From NCBI RefSeq assembly GCF_006438825.1, contig NZ_RCZP01000007.1, positions 124,001 to 188,000 on the forward strand: 64,000 nt of DNA, read 5' to 3'. The notes under the pieces are model-generated. The model was not told the DNA's origin. It searched no databases and was given only the letters and a program-made list of their open reading frames with translations. Both the position numbers and the translations under genes were made by a program. The DNA comes from Muricoccus nepalensis. GTDB taxonomy: Bacteria > Pseudomonadota > Alphaproteobacteria > Acetobacterales > Acetobacteraceae. Numbering within the stretch: the first letter of the stretch is position 1; each line of letters begins with the position of its first letter. Below are positions 16,970 through 25,053 of this stretch, one piece after another.

Positions 16970-16979
16970 TGTCGACAAT
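16968..16979. promoter_or_regulatory. 12-bp palindromic operator candidate ATTGTCGACAAT
   Basis: ATTGTCGACAAT is a perfect 12-bp palindrome, distinctly less GC-rich than its surroundings, placed at the downstream edge of the candidate -10 box. It has the TTG-n-CAA form seen for FCD-type GntR operators. The third... rather the second gene of this operon (18304) encodes such a regulator, so autoregulated repression is the simplest reading. Confidence 0.55.
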
Positions 16980-17081
16980 AAGACAGACAAGGGTCTGCCA
17001 TGGGGGGAACGCCGCCGGCTGGAGCGTGCCGGCCGGCCGACGCAGGGCGCCCCTCCCGTGCCACCCGAGGGAGCTTGCGCC

Positions 17082-18302
17082 ATGAACCCGATCCTCGCCG
17101 CCGCCGGAACCGAGGCGCTGTCCGACTGCCGGGTCATCGACGTCTCGAGCTTCCTCGCGGGCCCCTTCTGCTCCACGCAGCTCGCCGAGTTCGGGGCGGA
17201 CGTCATCAAGCTCGAGCTGCCGGGCGTGGGCGACCCGCTGCGCAAGTTCGGCTCCGTCACCGAGTGCGGCGACACGCTGCCCTGGCTCTCGGAATGCCGG
17301 AACAAGAAGCTCGCGGCGCTGGACCTGCGCAAGCCGGAAGGCGCGGCGCTGTTCAAGCGCCTGGTCGCCGACGCCGACATCCTCGTGGAGAACTTCCAGC
17401 CGGGCACGCTCGAGAAATGGGGCCTGGGCTGGGAGGTGCTGAGCGCGCTGAACCCGCGCCTGATCATGGTCCGCATCTCCGGCTACGGGCAGACCGGCCC
17501 CTACCGGGACCGGCCGGGCTTCGGCCGCATCGGCAACGCCTTCGGCGGGCTCTCCTTCCTGGCGGGCTACCCGGACCGGCCGCCGGTCACCCCGGGCTCC
17601 GCCACCATCCCCGACTACATGGCGGGGCTCTACGGCGCGCTCGGCGCGCTGCTGGCGATGAAGGCGCGGGAGAAGACCGGCCGCGGGCAGGTGGTCGACA
17701 TCGGCCTCTACGAGCCGATCTTCCGCATCCTCGACGAGCTTGCGCCCTCCTACCAGCTCAACGGCTACGTCCGTCAGCGCATGGGCCCGGGCACGGTGAA
17801 CGTCGTGCCGCACAGCCACTACCCGACGGGCGACGGGCGCTGGATCGCCATCGCCTGCACGTCGGACAAGATCTTCGGCCGGCTGGCCGAGGCCATGGGC
17901 GTCCCCGAGGTCGCCGGCGAGGGCAAGTGGGGGACGATCCGCCAGCGCGAGGCCGAGCGCGCGATCATCGACGACACCGTCGGCGCCTGGACGAGCCGCT
18001 TCGCGCGCGACGAGGTGCTGGCGCTCTGCGAGCGGTTCCAGGTGCCCTGCGGCCCCGTCTACGGCATCGATGAGATCTTCGAGGACCCGCAGTACAAGGC
18101 GCGCGAGAACATCGCCTACGTGAAGGACGAGCGGGTCGGCGAGCTGGCCGTCCCCAACGTCGTGCCGCGCCTCACCGAGACGCCCGGCCGGGTGAAGTGG
18201 CTCGGCCCGGCCAAGCAGGCCCACGCGGACCACGTCTATCGGGAGCGGCTCGGCCTCGACGACGCCGAGATCGCCCGGCTGACGGCCGCCGGGGTGATCT
18301 GA
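17082..18302 (+). CDS. CaiB/BaiF-type (family III) CoA transferase
   Basis: Enzyme of 406 residues that moves CoA between carboxylic acids. It has the family N terminus RVIDVSSFLAGPFCSTQLAEFGADVIKLE and the catalytic aspartate D178 in PDYMAGLYGALGA, the position that forms the acyl anhydride. The frame is open further upstream, but ATG 17082 follows a GAGGGAG ribosome site and opens the normal N terminus. It leads an operon with a GntR regulator, a CitE-like lyase and a Bug receptor. The likely scheme is uptake of an organic acid, CoA activation, then C-C cleavage of the acyl-CoA. The acid itself is not identifiable. Confidence 0.92.
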   Translation: MNPILAAAGTEALSDCRVIDVSSFLAGPFCSTQLAEFGADVIKLELPGVGDPLRKFGSVTECGDTLPWLSECRNKKLAALDLRKPEGAALFKRLVADADILVENFQPGTLEKWGLGWEVLSALNPRLIMVRISGYGQTGPYRDRPGFGRIGNAFGGLSFLAGYPDRPPVTPGSATIPDYMAGLYGALGALLAMKAREKTGRGQVVDIGLYEPIFRILDELAPSYQLNGYVRQRMGPGTVNVVPHSHYPTGDGRWIAIACTSDKIFGRLAEAMGVPEVAGEGKWGTIRQREAERAIIDDTVGAWTSRFARDEVLALCERFQVPCGPVYGIDEIFEDPQYKARENIAYVKDERVGELAVPNVVPRLTETPGRVKWLGPAKQAHADHVYRERLGLDDAEIARLTAAGVI

Positions 18303-18303
18303 C

Positions 18304-19032
18304 GTGGAGGAGCCCGGCCTCTGGGCGCCGCCGCCGCGCACCTCGTTGCCCGAGTTCGTCGCCCGGCGCTTCATGGAGGCCCTGCGCGGCGGGGCGCTGA
18401 GCCCCGGCGAGCGCATCGTCGAGGCGACGCTGGCCAAGAGGTTGGGCGTCAGCCGGGGTCCGCTGCGCGAGGGGCTGAAGGCGCTGGAGGCCGAGCGGCT
18501 GGTGGAACGGCGCGCGGGACGTGGCCTCTTCGTCGCCGACGTCTCCGTCGACCGGGCGCTGCAGATGATCCTGATGCGCGCGACGCTGGAGGGCCTCGCG
18601 GCGAGGCTCGTCGCGGACCGCTACACGCCCGAGCTCGGCGCCCCGCTCATCGAGCAGCACCGCCTCATCGAGGAGAGCGCCGCGGCGGGGCGGATGTCGG
18701 AGTGGCGCGACCGCGACTGGCGGTTCCACGAGATGGTCTGCGAGGCCTCGGGCAACGAGTACCTCCTGCGCTCCTGGGTCTCGATCAGCCATCTCGTCCG
18801 CCTCTTCCTGCACCATCACCCCGGCTACGAGCAGAAGCCGGAGAAGCGGCTGGACAACCACGCGCGCTTCCTCGCCTCGCTCCGCTCCGGGGACCCCGAC
18901 CTGGCGGAGGCGACCTTCCGCCACGTCATCGTCGAGAGCGGCTACGGCCGCTTCGGCGTCCCCCTGCCGACGGCGATGGGACGGCTGGACCGGGCAGGGC
19001 CGGACGGCCGCGCGAAGGAGAAGCGTGCATGA
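18304..19032 (+). CDS. GntR-family transcriptional regulator with FCD domain
   Basis: Regulator of 242 residues from GTG 18304, one base after the CoA-transferase stop. The winged HTH spans about residues 15-80 (GERIVEATLAKRLGVSRGPLREGL). The FCD domain has its conserved histidines in DWRFHEM, near LDNHARF and in FRHVIVESG. Its stop overlaps the start of the CitE-like gene. Being inside the operon, it probably controls it through the palindrome at 16968 in response to the substrate acid or its CoA ester. Confidence 0.9.
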   Translation: MEEPGLWAPPPRTSLPEFVARRFMEALRGGALSPGERIVEATLAKRLGVSRGPLREGLKALEAERLVERRAGRGLFVADVSVDRALQMILMRATLEGLAARLVADRYTPELGAPLIEQHRLIEESAAAGRMSEWRDRDWRFHEMVCEASGNEYLLRSWVSISHLVRLFLHHHPGYEQKPEKRLDNHARFLASLRSGDPDLAEATFRHVIVESGYGRFGVPLPTAMGRLDRAGPDGRAKEKRA

Positions 19033-19898
19033 ACGATCGCGCCTGGCGGCTCCGGCGCTCGCTGATCCTCACGCCGGGGCACCGGGGGGAACGGCTCGCC
19101 AAGGCCGCGACCCTCGCCGCGGACAGCCTCGCCTTCGACCTCGAGGACGGGGTGCCGCCCGACCGCAAGCCCGAGGCGCGCCGCGTGGTCGCCGAGGCGC
19201 TGCGCGGGCTCGACTTCGGACGGCGGGAGCGCGTGGTGCGCGTGAACGCCATCGGCACCCCCGAATTCGAGGAGGATCTCGCCGCGCTTCCACTCGACCG
19301 GCTGGACGCCATCATGGTGCCGAAGGTCGAGGCCGCCGAGCAGCTCCACCGTCTCGACGCCCGGCTCGACGCGCTGCCGGGCGGCCGCGGGACGGGCGTC
19401 ATTGTCATGCTCGAGACGCCGCGCGGCGTGCTGAACGCGATGGTCATCGCGGAAGCCTCCCGCCGCTGCCTCGCCCTCTTCTTCGGCCCGGGCGACTACA
19501 CCCTGCAGACCGGCGGCGCGATCAGCCCCGCCGGGCTCGCCATGCCGCGCGCCGTGATCGCGGCGGCGGCCGGCGCGGCCGGCGTGCAGGCGCTCGACGC
19601 GCCCTTCATGGGTCTGCGGGACACGGCGGGGACGCGCGATGACGCGCTCCTCGCGCGCGAGCTCGGCTTCTCCGGCAAGGTGGTCTTCCACCCCGACCAG
19701 ATCGCCGTGGTGAACGACGTCTTCACGCCCGACGCGGCGGCCGTTGCGCATGCCGAGCGCTACGTGGCAGCCTTCGAGGCCGCTTCGGCGCGCGGGGAGA
19801 ACGTCGCCTACGTGAACGGCGAGTTCGTCGCGATGGACCTCGTGCCGCGCATGCGGCGGATCCTCGCCACCGCCCGTGCCGCCGCGGAAGCCGGGTGA
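19029..19898 (+). CDS. HpcH/HpaI-CitE-type lyase (citrate lyase beta / malyl-CoA lyase-like)
   Basis: TIM-barrel lyase of 289 residues. The N terminus SLILTPGHRGERLAKA, the DLEDGVP metal-site segment, the VRVNAIGTPEFEEDL strand and the VMLETPRGVLNA strand (glutamate metal ligand) are typical of CitE-like malyl-CoA or citramalyl-CoA lyases. The C-terminal GKVVFHPDQIAVVN segment is also conserved in that group. The ATG overlaps the preceding TGA (ATGA), so translation is coupled to the regulator. Cleavage of the CoA ester made by the upstream transferase is the obvious role. Confidence 0.88.
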   Translation: MNDRAWRLRRSLILTPGHRGERLAKAATLAADSLAFDLEDGVPPDRKPEARRVVAEALRGLDFGRRERVVRVNAIGTPEFEEDLAALPLDRLDAIMVPKVEAAEQLHRLDARLDALPGGRGTGVIVMLETPRGVLNAMVIAEASRRCLALFFGPGDYTLQTGGAISPAGLAMPRAVIAAAAGAAGVQALDAPFMGLRDTAGTRDDALLARELGFSGKVVFHPDQIAVVNDVFTPDAAAVAHAERYVAAFEAASARGENVAYVNGEFVAMDLVPRMRRILATARAAAEAG

Positions 19899-19929
19899 CG
19901 ACGGCGAGCCGGACAGGGGAAGAAGCATC

Positions 19930-20910
19930 ATGAACCGCCTTGATCGCCTTGACCGCCGTCGGGCCCTCCTGGCCGGGATCGGCGCCGCGCTGGCCGCCCC
20001 CGCTGTGCGCGCCCAGCCGGCCTGGCCCGCGCGGCCGGTGCGCATCGTCGTGCCCTACGCGCCGGGCGGCGGGACGGACGTCACCAACCGCGCCATCGCC
20101 GAGGGCCTGGGGCGCGATCTCGGGCAGCCCTTCATCGTGGAGAACCGGGCCGGCGCGAACGGCATCATCGGCGCCGAGGCGGTCGCGCGCAGCCAGCCGG
20201 ACGGCTACAGCTTCGTGGCCCCCAACGGCACGCACGCCATGCTGCGCCACATCACCCCGCAGCTTCCCTTCGACCCCATCGCCGACTTCACGCCGGTGGC
20301 CATGCTCGCCAGCTACTGCTTCGTGCTCGTCTGCCCCGCGAACTCGCCCTTCCGCAGCACGCAGGCCGTCATCGACCGCGCGAAGGAGAAGCCGGGCGAG
20401 CTGGCGCAGGGCACGGCGGACGTCGCCTCCGGCTACGTGGCAAGCCGCTTCGCGCGGGCCGCCGGCGTGGACATGACCGAGGTGCGCTACTCGGGTTCCG
20501 GCGCCTCGGTGGGGGACCTGACCGGCGGGCATCTTCCCCTCGCCTGGTTCAGCACGGCAACGGCGATGACGTTGCTGCCCGGCGGCAGCATCCGGGCGCT
20601 GGCGGTGACCTCCCCGCGCCGCTCCTCCTTCCTGCCCGACACGCCCTGCCTCGCGGAGCTCGGGGTGGGGGAGGCCACCTACACGGGCTGGTTCGGCCTC
20701 TTCGGCCCCGCGAGGCTGCCGGAGGCCATCACCGACCGGCTGAACGCGTCCATCAACGCCGTCGTGCAATCCGCGGCCGTGCAGGAGCGGCTGAGGTCGC
20801 TCGCGGTGGAGACCTACATCACGACGCCGGCGGAGATGGCAAGGACGGTGGCGGAGGATGACCAGCGCTGGGCCCAGGCGATCCAGGAGGGCACCCTCCG
20901 GCGGGGTTGA
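19930..20910 (+). CDS. Bug/TctC-family periplasmic receptor
   Basis: Receptor of 326 residues for an organic acid. Signal peptide about residues 1-26 (RRALLAGIGAALAAPAVRAQ). The mature protein opens with WPARPVRIVVPYAPGGGTDV, the Bug ligand-loop signature, and has the VENRAGANGIIGAEAVAR and PDTPCLAELGVGEA segments. It is 31 bases after the lyase gene and likely supplies the pathway with substrate. No TctAB membrane partner is encoded nearby. An in-frame ATG at 19876 exists, but ATG 19930 starts directly at the signal peptide. Confidence 0.92.
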   Translation: MNRLDRLDRRRALLAGIGAALAAPAVRAQPAWPARPVRIVVPYAPGGGTDVTNRAIAEGLGRDLGQPFIVENRAGANGIIGAEAVARSQPDGYSFVAPNGTHAMLRHITPQLPFDPIADFTPVAMLASYCFVLVCPANSPFRSTQAVIDRAKEKPGELAQGTADVASGYVASRFARAAGVDMTEVRYSGSGASVGDLTGGHLPLAWFSTATAMTLLPGGSIRALAVTSPRRSSFLPDTPCLAELGVGEATYTGWFGLFGPARLPEAITDRLNASINAVVQSAAVQERLRSLAVETYITTPAEMARTVAEDDQRWAQAIQEGTLRRG

Positions 20911-20920
20911 GCGGTGCCGC

Positions 20921-21139
20921 CTGCTCCAGCGGCTAAGAAAAGCGTGCGAGCACACCGCGAGCCGGGACAAGTCCATCGCCTTTGTCGAGGGCGCCACGCA
21001 CGGCTTCACGCCCTGCGAGCCCTGCGCCCGCGCGCCCGGGCAATCCGGCGACACGATGGCCCGCAGCTTCGACCACGTCGCGGCCTGGATCGCGGCCCGC
21101 TTCGTTCCCGGCACCGCCTCGTTGGGGCGAGTGCCGTGA
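20921..21139 (+). pseudogene. C-terminal remnant of an alpha/beta hydrolase
   Basis: In one frame the translation reads RDKSIAFVEGATHGFTP, then CEPC and GDTMARSFDHVAAWIAARF. This is the end of an alpha/beta hydrolase: the histidine in ATHGF would be the last member of the catalytic triad, followed by the closing helix. The nucleophile half of the gene is missing; upstream in this frame lies the Bug receptor gene. It therefore looks like a 3' fragment left after a deletion or rearrangement. It fills most of the 418-base gap between 20910 and 21329. Confidence 0.6.
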
Positions 21140-21328
21140 GCTGACCTTCGCCATCGCCGCGGCTCCACGCTGCTGCCCCCAGCGAGCAGGGGGCGCAGAG
21201 CCCTGCGAAGGCCTTGCCGCTCGCCAGCCCTGCGCGGATGATCGGACCAACGGGATGGGCACGGGGCGAGGGCCACAAGGTGGCGTTCGCGCGACCGGAT
21301 GATCCATTCCAGCAGGGGAGGAGGTGGA

Positions 21329-22684
21329 ATGCCGAGGTTCCGTCATCTTGTCGCGTCCGCGGCGCTCGCCGTCGCCATGTCATCGACGAGTTGGGCCCAG
21401 CCCGCGCCCGAGCGCTGGATCCCGACATGGGCCGCGCCGGACGTGGCCCGCGTCGACCAGCCGGCGCAGACGCTGGGCGCCGCCGCGCTGGCCTTTCCGT
21501 GGGCAAGCGACGTGCCCGAGGCCGTGCGCGAGGCCGCCCCGAGGCAGCAACTCGAAGTGGCCGGCGGCTCCCGCCTTCATTTCAACGACCAGACCCTCCG
21601 GCAGATCGCCCGGATCTCCACGGGTGGAACCCGCGTGCGGGTTACCCTGACGAACACCTTCGGCACCGCGCCGCTGCGCGTTGGCGCCGCCCAGGTTGCG
21701 CGCCGCGACAAGGGCGCGTCCATCACGGCCGGTACCAACCGCGTCCTTACCTTCGGGGGACTCGCGCAGCCCACCATCCCGCCCGGCGCCCTGATGGTGA
21801 GCGATCCCGTCGACATGGAGGTGCCGGACGCCGCCGACGTGGTCGTCGACGTCTACCTGCCGGACGACACCGCGGGATCCCGATCGCCGGTGACGTATCA
21901 CCCAGCCTCCTGGCAGACGAACTACGTGTCCGCGCGGGGCAATCACACCGGTACGGTCTCGTTCCCGGTCGCGGCGACCACGGCCTACCGCCGCAGCGAC
22001 GGGCTGCCCTCGGCTTCCTCGTTCTTCCTGAGCCGGGTCGAGGTCTCGGTGAGCCAGCCGACCGCCGTGCTGGTGGCCTTCGGCGATTCCATCACCGACG
22101 GCACCCAGTCCGGCCTCGACCAGAACCGGCGCTGGCCGAACCTTCTCGCCGCTCGCCTCGCGGCGGCGGGCATCCGCATGAGCGTCGTCAACGGCGGCAT
22201 CGGCGGCGGCCGCGTGCTCGAGGACGGGGTCGGTCCGAACGGTCTGGCGCGCTTCGACCGCGATGTGCTCGCCCAGGCTGGCGCGACCCACGCCACGATC
22301 ATGCTGGGCATCAACGACATCGGCAACGGAGGAGCCAAGCCCAACCCGAGCGTTGCCGAGCTCATCGCCGGGCATCGCCAGTTCATCGAACGCGCCCGCG
22401 CGCGCGGTCTTCGCGTTTACGGCGCGACCCTCACCCCGTTCGAGGGTGCGGCGTACTGGACGCCGGAGGGAGAGGCGAAGCGCCAGGCGCTGAACGAGTG
22501 GATCCGGAGCAGCGGGGCCTACGACGTCGTCCTGGACTTCGCCGCGGCCACGCAGGATCCGGCGCGGCCGACGCGGATGCGCCCTGAATATGATTCGGGC
22601 GACCACCTGCATCCGAGCCCGGCAGGGTACACCGCGATGGCGAACAGCATCGACCTTGAGGCGTTCCGTCCGGCAAGTCGCTAG
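21329..22684 (+). CDS. secreted SGNH/GDSL hydrolase
   Basis: Exported esterase-like enzyme of 451 residues. Residues 1-26 are a signal peptide (LVASAALAVAMSSTSWAQ). A beta-rich N-terminal domain (about 30-240) precedes the SGNH domain. The nucleophile block is FGDSITDG with S254; the second block is NGGIGGGR, the third GINDIG, and the last block has D425 and H428 in DHLHPS. Length and layout resemble two-domain GDSL lipases/esterases acting on polysaccharide esters, but the substrate is unknown. ATG 21329 follows a GGAGGAGG site. Transcription probably ends at the hairpin at 22695. Confidence 0.9.
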   Translation: MPRFRHLVASAALAVAMSSTSWAQPAPERWIPTWAAPDVARVDQPAQTLGAAALAFPWASDVPEAVREAAPRQQLEVAGGSRLHFNDQTLRQIARISTGGTRVRVTLTNTFGTAPLRVGAAQVARRDKGASITAGTNRVLTFGGLAQPTIPPGALMVSDPVDMEVPDAADVVVDVYLPDDTAGSRSPVTYHPASWQTNYVSARGNHTGTVSFPVAATTAYRRSDGLPSASSFFLSRVEVSVSQPTAVLVAFGDSITDGTQSGLDQNRRWPNLLAARLAAAGIRMSVVNGGIGGGRVLEDGVGPNGLARFDRDVLAQAGATHATIMLGINDIGNGGAKPNPSVAELIAGHRQFIERARARGLRVYGATLTPFEGAAYWTPEGEAKRQALNEWIRSSGAYDVVLDFAAATQDPARPTRMRPEYDSGDHLHPSPAGYTAMANSIDLEAFRPASR

Positions 22685-22694
22685 AGTCGGTGGC

Positions 22695-22719
22695 GGCGGC
22701 CGGTGTTCCTCCGGCCGTC
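22695..22719. terminator. hairpin between convergent SGNH and LysR genes
   Basis: GGCGGCCGG (22695-22703) and CCGGCCGTC (22711-22719) pair over 9 positions (one G-T) with a 7-base loop, 10 bases after the SGNH stop. No T-run is present. Position and stem strength suggest a terminator for the rightward gene. Confidence 0.5.
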
Positions 22720-22848
22720 GGTTGCCAGTCAGCAAAACTCCAGACCGCAGGCGTCGTCACCCCCCAGTGTTCGGCGCGCGCTGACGACGAAAGGCATGCG
22801 GGTTCCGCGTGCCGGAGCGGTGTGGAGCCACACGACGATGCCGGAGGA

Positions 22849-23766
22849 TCAATCCCGGCGAGTCCGTCGCGGGCGAACAGGCGTCGCGGGGTCCATCTCC
22901 AGCGCGTCGATGAAGTCCTGCGCGAGCCGCGATACCGGGCGCAAGCGTGCGGTGACCAGGCGGGCCGTGCTCAGGAGGGTTGGTCGAAAGGGACAGCTGA
23001 CCAGGTCCTCGGCGCGAGCCCCCATGAGCCCGAAGCCGTCCATCAAGGCGATGCCCGCCCCGGCGCGCACGAGGGCGCAGGCGGCGTGGGTGTGGGACAC
23101 CTCGACGGCGATGCGGAACGGGACGTTCCGTTCCGCGAAGGCGCGGGCCAGTTGTTCGCTCAGGACCAGGTTGCGGCTGGGGCAGATGAGCGGATGCTCG
23201 GCAAGGTCCGCGGGACCGACGCTGCGGCGCCTCGCCAGCGCATGACCGGGCGGCATCACGCAGGCCAGGCCCGTGCTCTGCAGGTCCTGCACCGTCAAGG
23301 CCTCGTGGCCCACGGGGCCGATGATGAAACCCAGGTCATCCCGGTGCGACGCGATGCGCCGGATGATCTCGTGGGCGCTGAAGGTCTGCAGGGTGATGGC
23401 GCTCTCCGGCCGCTTCTCCCGGAAACGCCGGATGCAAGCCGGCAGGATGGAGGCCGCGAGCGACGGGATGGCGGCGATGGCCAGGACGCCCGCCCGCCCT
23501 TCGCGCAACTCCTCGGCCATGCGCTGCACCAGCTCGATGGCGGTGAAGGCCCCGAGCGTGCCCGGGAACATGATCTGCGCCTCCGCCGTCGGGCGCAGGC
23601 GCCGTCGCTCCCGCACGAAGAGAGCGAAGCCGAGCCGCGCCTCGGCCTTCTGCAGCAAGCGGGTGACGGCGGGCTGGGAGATGTTCAGGGCCGCTGCCGC
23701 CGCAGTGACGCTGCCGAGCTCCATGACGCGGCGGAAGACCTCCATCTCCCGCAGGTCGAAGGTCAT
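22849..23766 (-). CDS. LysR-family transcriptional regulator
   Basis: Regulator of 305 residues. The HTH (about residues 18-38, VTAAAAALNISQPAVTRLLQKAE) is followed by an inducer domain with the usual two-lobe layout (GVLAIAAIPSLAAS, GFIIGP, CVMPPGHALA, VRAGAGIALMDGFG). ATG 23766 gives the standard LysR start TFDLREMEVFRRV; an upstream ATG at 23808 would add 14 unusual residues. It is divergent from a mandelate-racemase-family gene, the classical LysR arrangement, and likely activates it. Confidence 0.9.
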   Translation of the reverse strand: MTFDLREMEVFRRVMELGSVTAAAAALNISQPAVTRLLQKAEARLGFALFVRERRRLRPTAEAQIMFPGTLGAFTAIELVQRMAEELREGRAGVLAIAAIPSLAASILPACIRRFREKRPESAITLQTFSAHEIIRRIASHRDDLGFIIGPVGHEALTVQDLQSTGLACVMPPGHALARRRSVGPADLAEHPLICPSRNLVLSEQLARAFAERNVPFRIAVEVSHTHAACALVRAGAGIALMDGFGLMGARAEDLVSCPFRPTLLSTARLVTARLRPVSRLAQDFIDALEMDPATPVRPRRTRRD

Positions 23767-23776
23767 AACCACCGGG

Positions 23777-23814
23777 CATGATCCCTGCGCATATTGGCAT
23801 TGGCGCACATGATC
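23777..23814. promoter_or_regulatory. candidate LysR binding region
   Basis: In the 113-base divergent gap, CATGATC occurs twice (23777-23783 and 23808-23814), 31 bases apart, close to three helix turns. Between them TGCGC (23786-23790) and GCGCA (23803-23807) form an inverted repeat around 12 bases. LysR proteins typically bind such phased dyads next to their own gene. The assignment is by position and symmetry only. Confidence 0.4.
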
Positions 23815-23879
23815 GCCGGCGCGGCAAACTGGGCGCGTCAGGCCGCCGAGAGCCTGCCCTGGGACGGAGGGACGCTGCG

Positions 23880-25025
23880 TTGAAGGTGGTAGAGATCCGC
23901 GCCTACCTGCTGGGCTTCGCGCCTTCGCCCGCCATCGGCAACGCCTCGCGCATGATCCGCCGGCGCGACTTCCTCCTGCTGGAGCTGGTGGCCGACACCG
24001 GTGCCCGCGGCTGGGGCGAGGTCTTCGCCTCGCCGGCCGCCGCGGCCGCCCTGGTCCGCACGCGGCTCGCGCCCCTCGTCCTCGGCGCCTCGCCCCATCA
24101 CCACGGCCGCCTCTACGATCGCATGCTCGGCACGCTCGGTTACGACCGGCGCGGCCCTGGGATGATGGCGATCTCAGCCGTGGACATGGCGCTGCACGAC
24201 CTCGCGGCGAGGGACCGCGGCGTGAGCGTCGCGGAGGCGCTTGGCGGGGCCCTTCGGATACGCCTGCCGGCCTATGCCAGCGCGCCCTTCATCACCACGG
24301 ACGCGGCGGAGCCCTACGGCCACTACGAGGCCGAGATCGACAGCATCCTCCGCCGCAACTTCCGCGCCCTGAAGCCGCGCGCCGGCGTCTCGCCCCGGGC
24401 GGACGGCACGATGGCCGCGGCGGTGCGCCGGCAGGTCGGCCCGGAGGTCTCGCTCATGGTGGACATCAACCAGGGCTACACGGCTCGTGCGGCCATTGAG
24501 TCGGCGCGCCGCATGGAGGAGGCGGGCCTGCTCTGGATAGAGGAGCCGGTCCAGCCCGAGGACGTGGCGGGCTACGCCGCCGTCTCCGCCGCCGTGCCGG
24601 TCGCCATCGCGGGCGGGGAGGCGCTGGCCAGCCTCGCGGCCTTTCGCGACGTCCTGGCCGCGGGCGCGATGTCCGTGCTGCAGCCCGACCTCACGGTCTG
24701 CGGCGGCTACACGGGCTTCCTCCGCATCGCGGCGCTCGCCGCTGCCTACGACCTCCCGGTGATGCCGCACGTGTTCGGGACGGTGGTGAACATGCGCGCG
24801 GCGCTCCAGGCCGCGGCGCTGGTCAGCCCGCGCCGCGGCGCGCCGGGCGACTACCCGTGGGTCGAGGTCGACGCCTCCGCAAATCCCCTGCTCGAGATCG
24901 CCGGTGCCCTCCCGCTCGAGGCGGACGGCACGATGGTCGTGCCGGACGCGCCGGGCACCGGGCTGGACCTCCAGGCCGAGCGGCTGGCGCCCTGGATGGG
25001 CGAGACCTGGCGCCTCGCGGCCTGA
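23880..25025 (+). CDS. mandelate-racemase/MLE-family dehydratase or racemase
   Basis: Enolase-superfamily enzyme of 381 residues from TTG 23880, chosen because GGAGGG (23866-23871) lies 8 bases upstream and the product starts LKVVEIRAYLL. Visible active-site residues are K165-x-R167 on the second strand, metal ligands D195, E221 and E247, and the D270 / H297 dyad (MPHVFG). The His-Asp dyad places it in the mandelate-racemase subgroup; K-x-R in place of the usual K-x-K is a notable variation. Two Bug receptor genes follow, the first after 28 bases, so the substrate is probably an imported hydroxy-acid. Substrate unknown. Confidence 0.87.
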   Translation: MKVVEIRAYLLGFAPSPAIGNASRMIRRRDFLLLELVADTGARGWGEVFASPAAAAALVRTRLAPLVLGASPHHHGRLYDRMLGTLGYDRRGPGMMAISAVDMALHDLAARDRGVSVAEALGGALRIRLPAYASAPFITTDAAEPYGHYEAEIDSILRRNFRALKPRAGVSPRADGTMAAAVRRQVGPEVSLMVDINQGYTARAAIESARRMEEAGLLWIEEPVQPEDVAGYAAVSAAVPVAIAGGEALASLAAFRDVLAAGAMSVLQPDLTVCGGYTGFLRIAALAAAYDLPVMPHVFGTVVNMRAALQAAALVSPRRGAPGDYPWVEVDASANPLLEIAGALPLEADGTMVVPDAPGTGLDLQAERLAPWMGETWRLAA

Positions 25026-25053
25026 GCACCCCATCCCTGACGGAAAGGACGAC

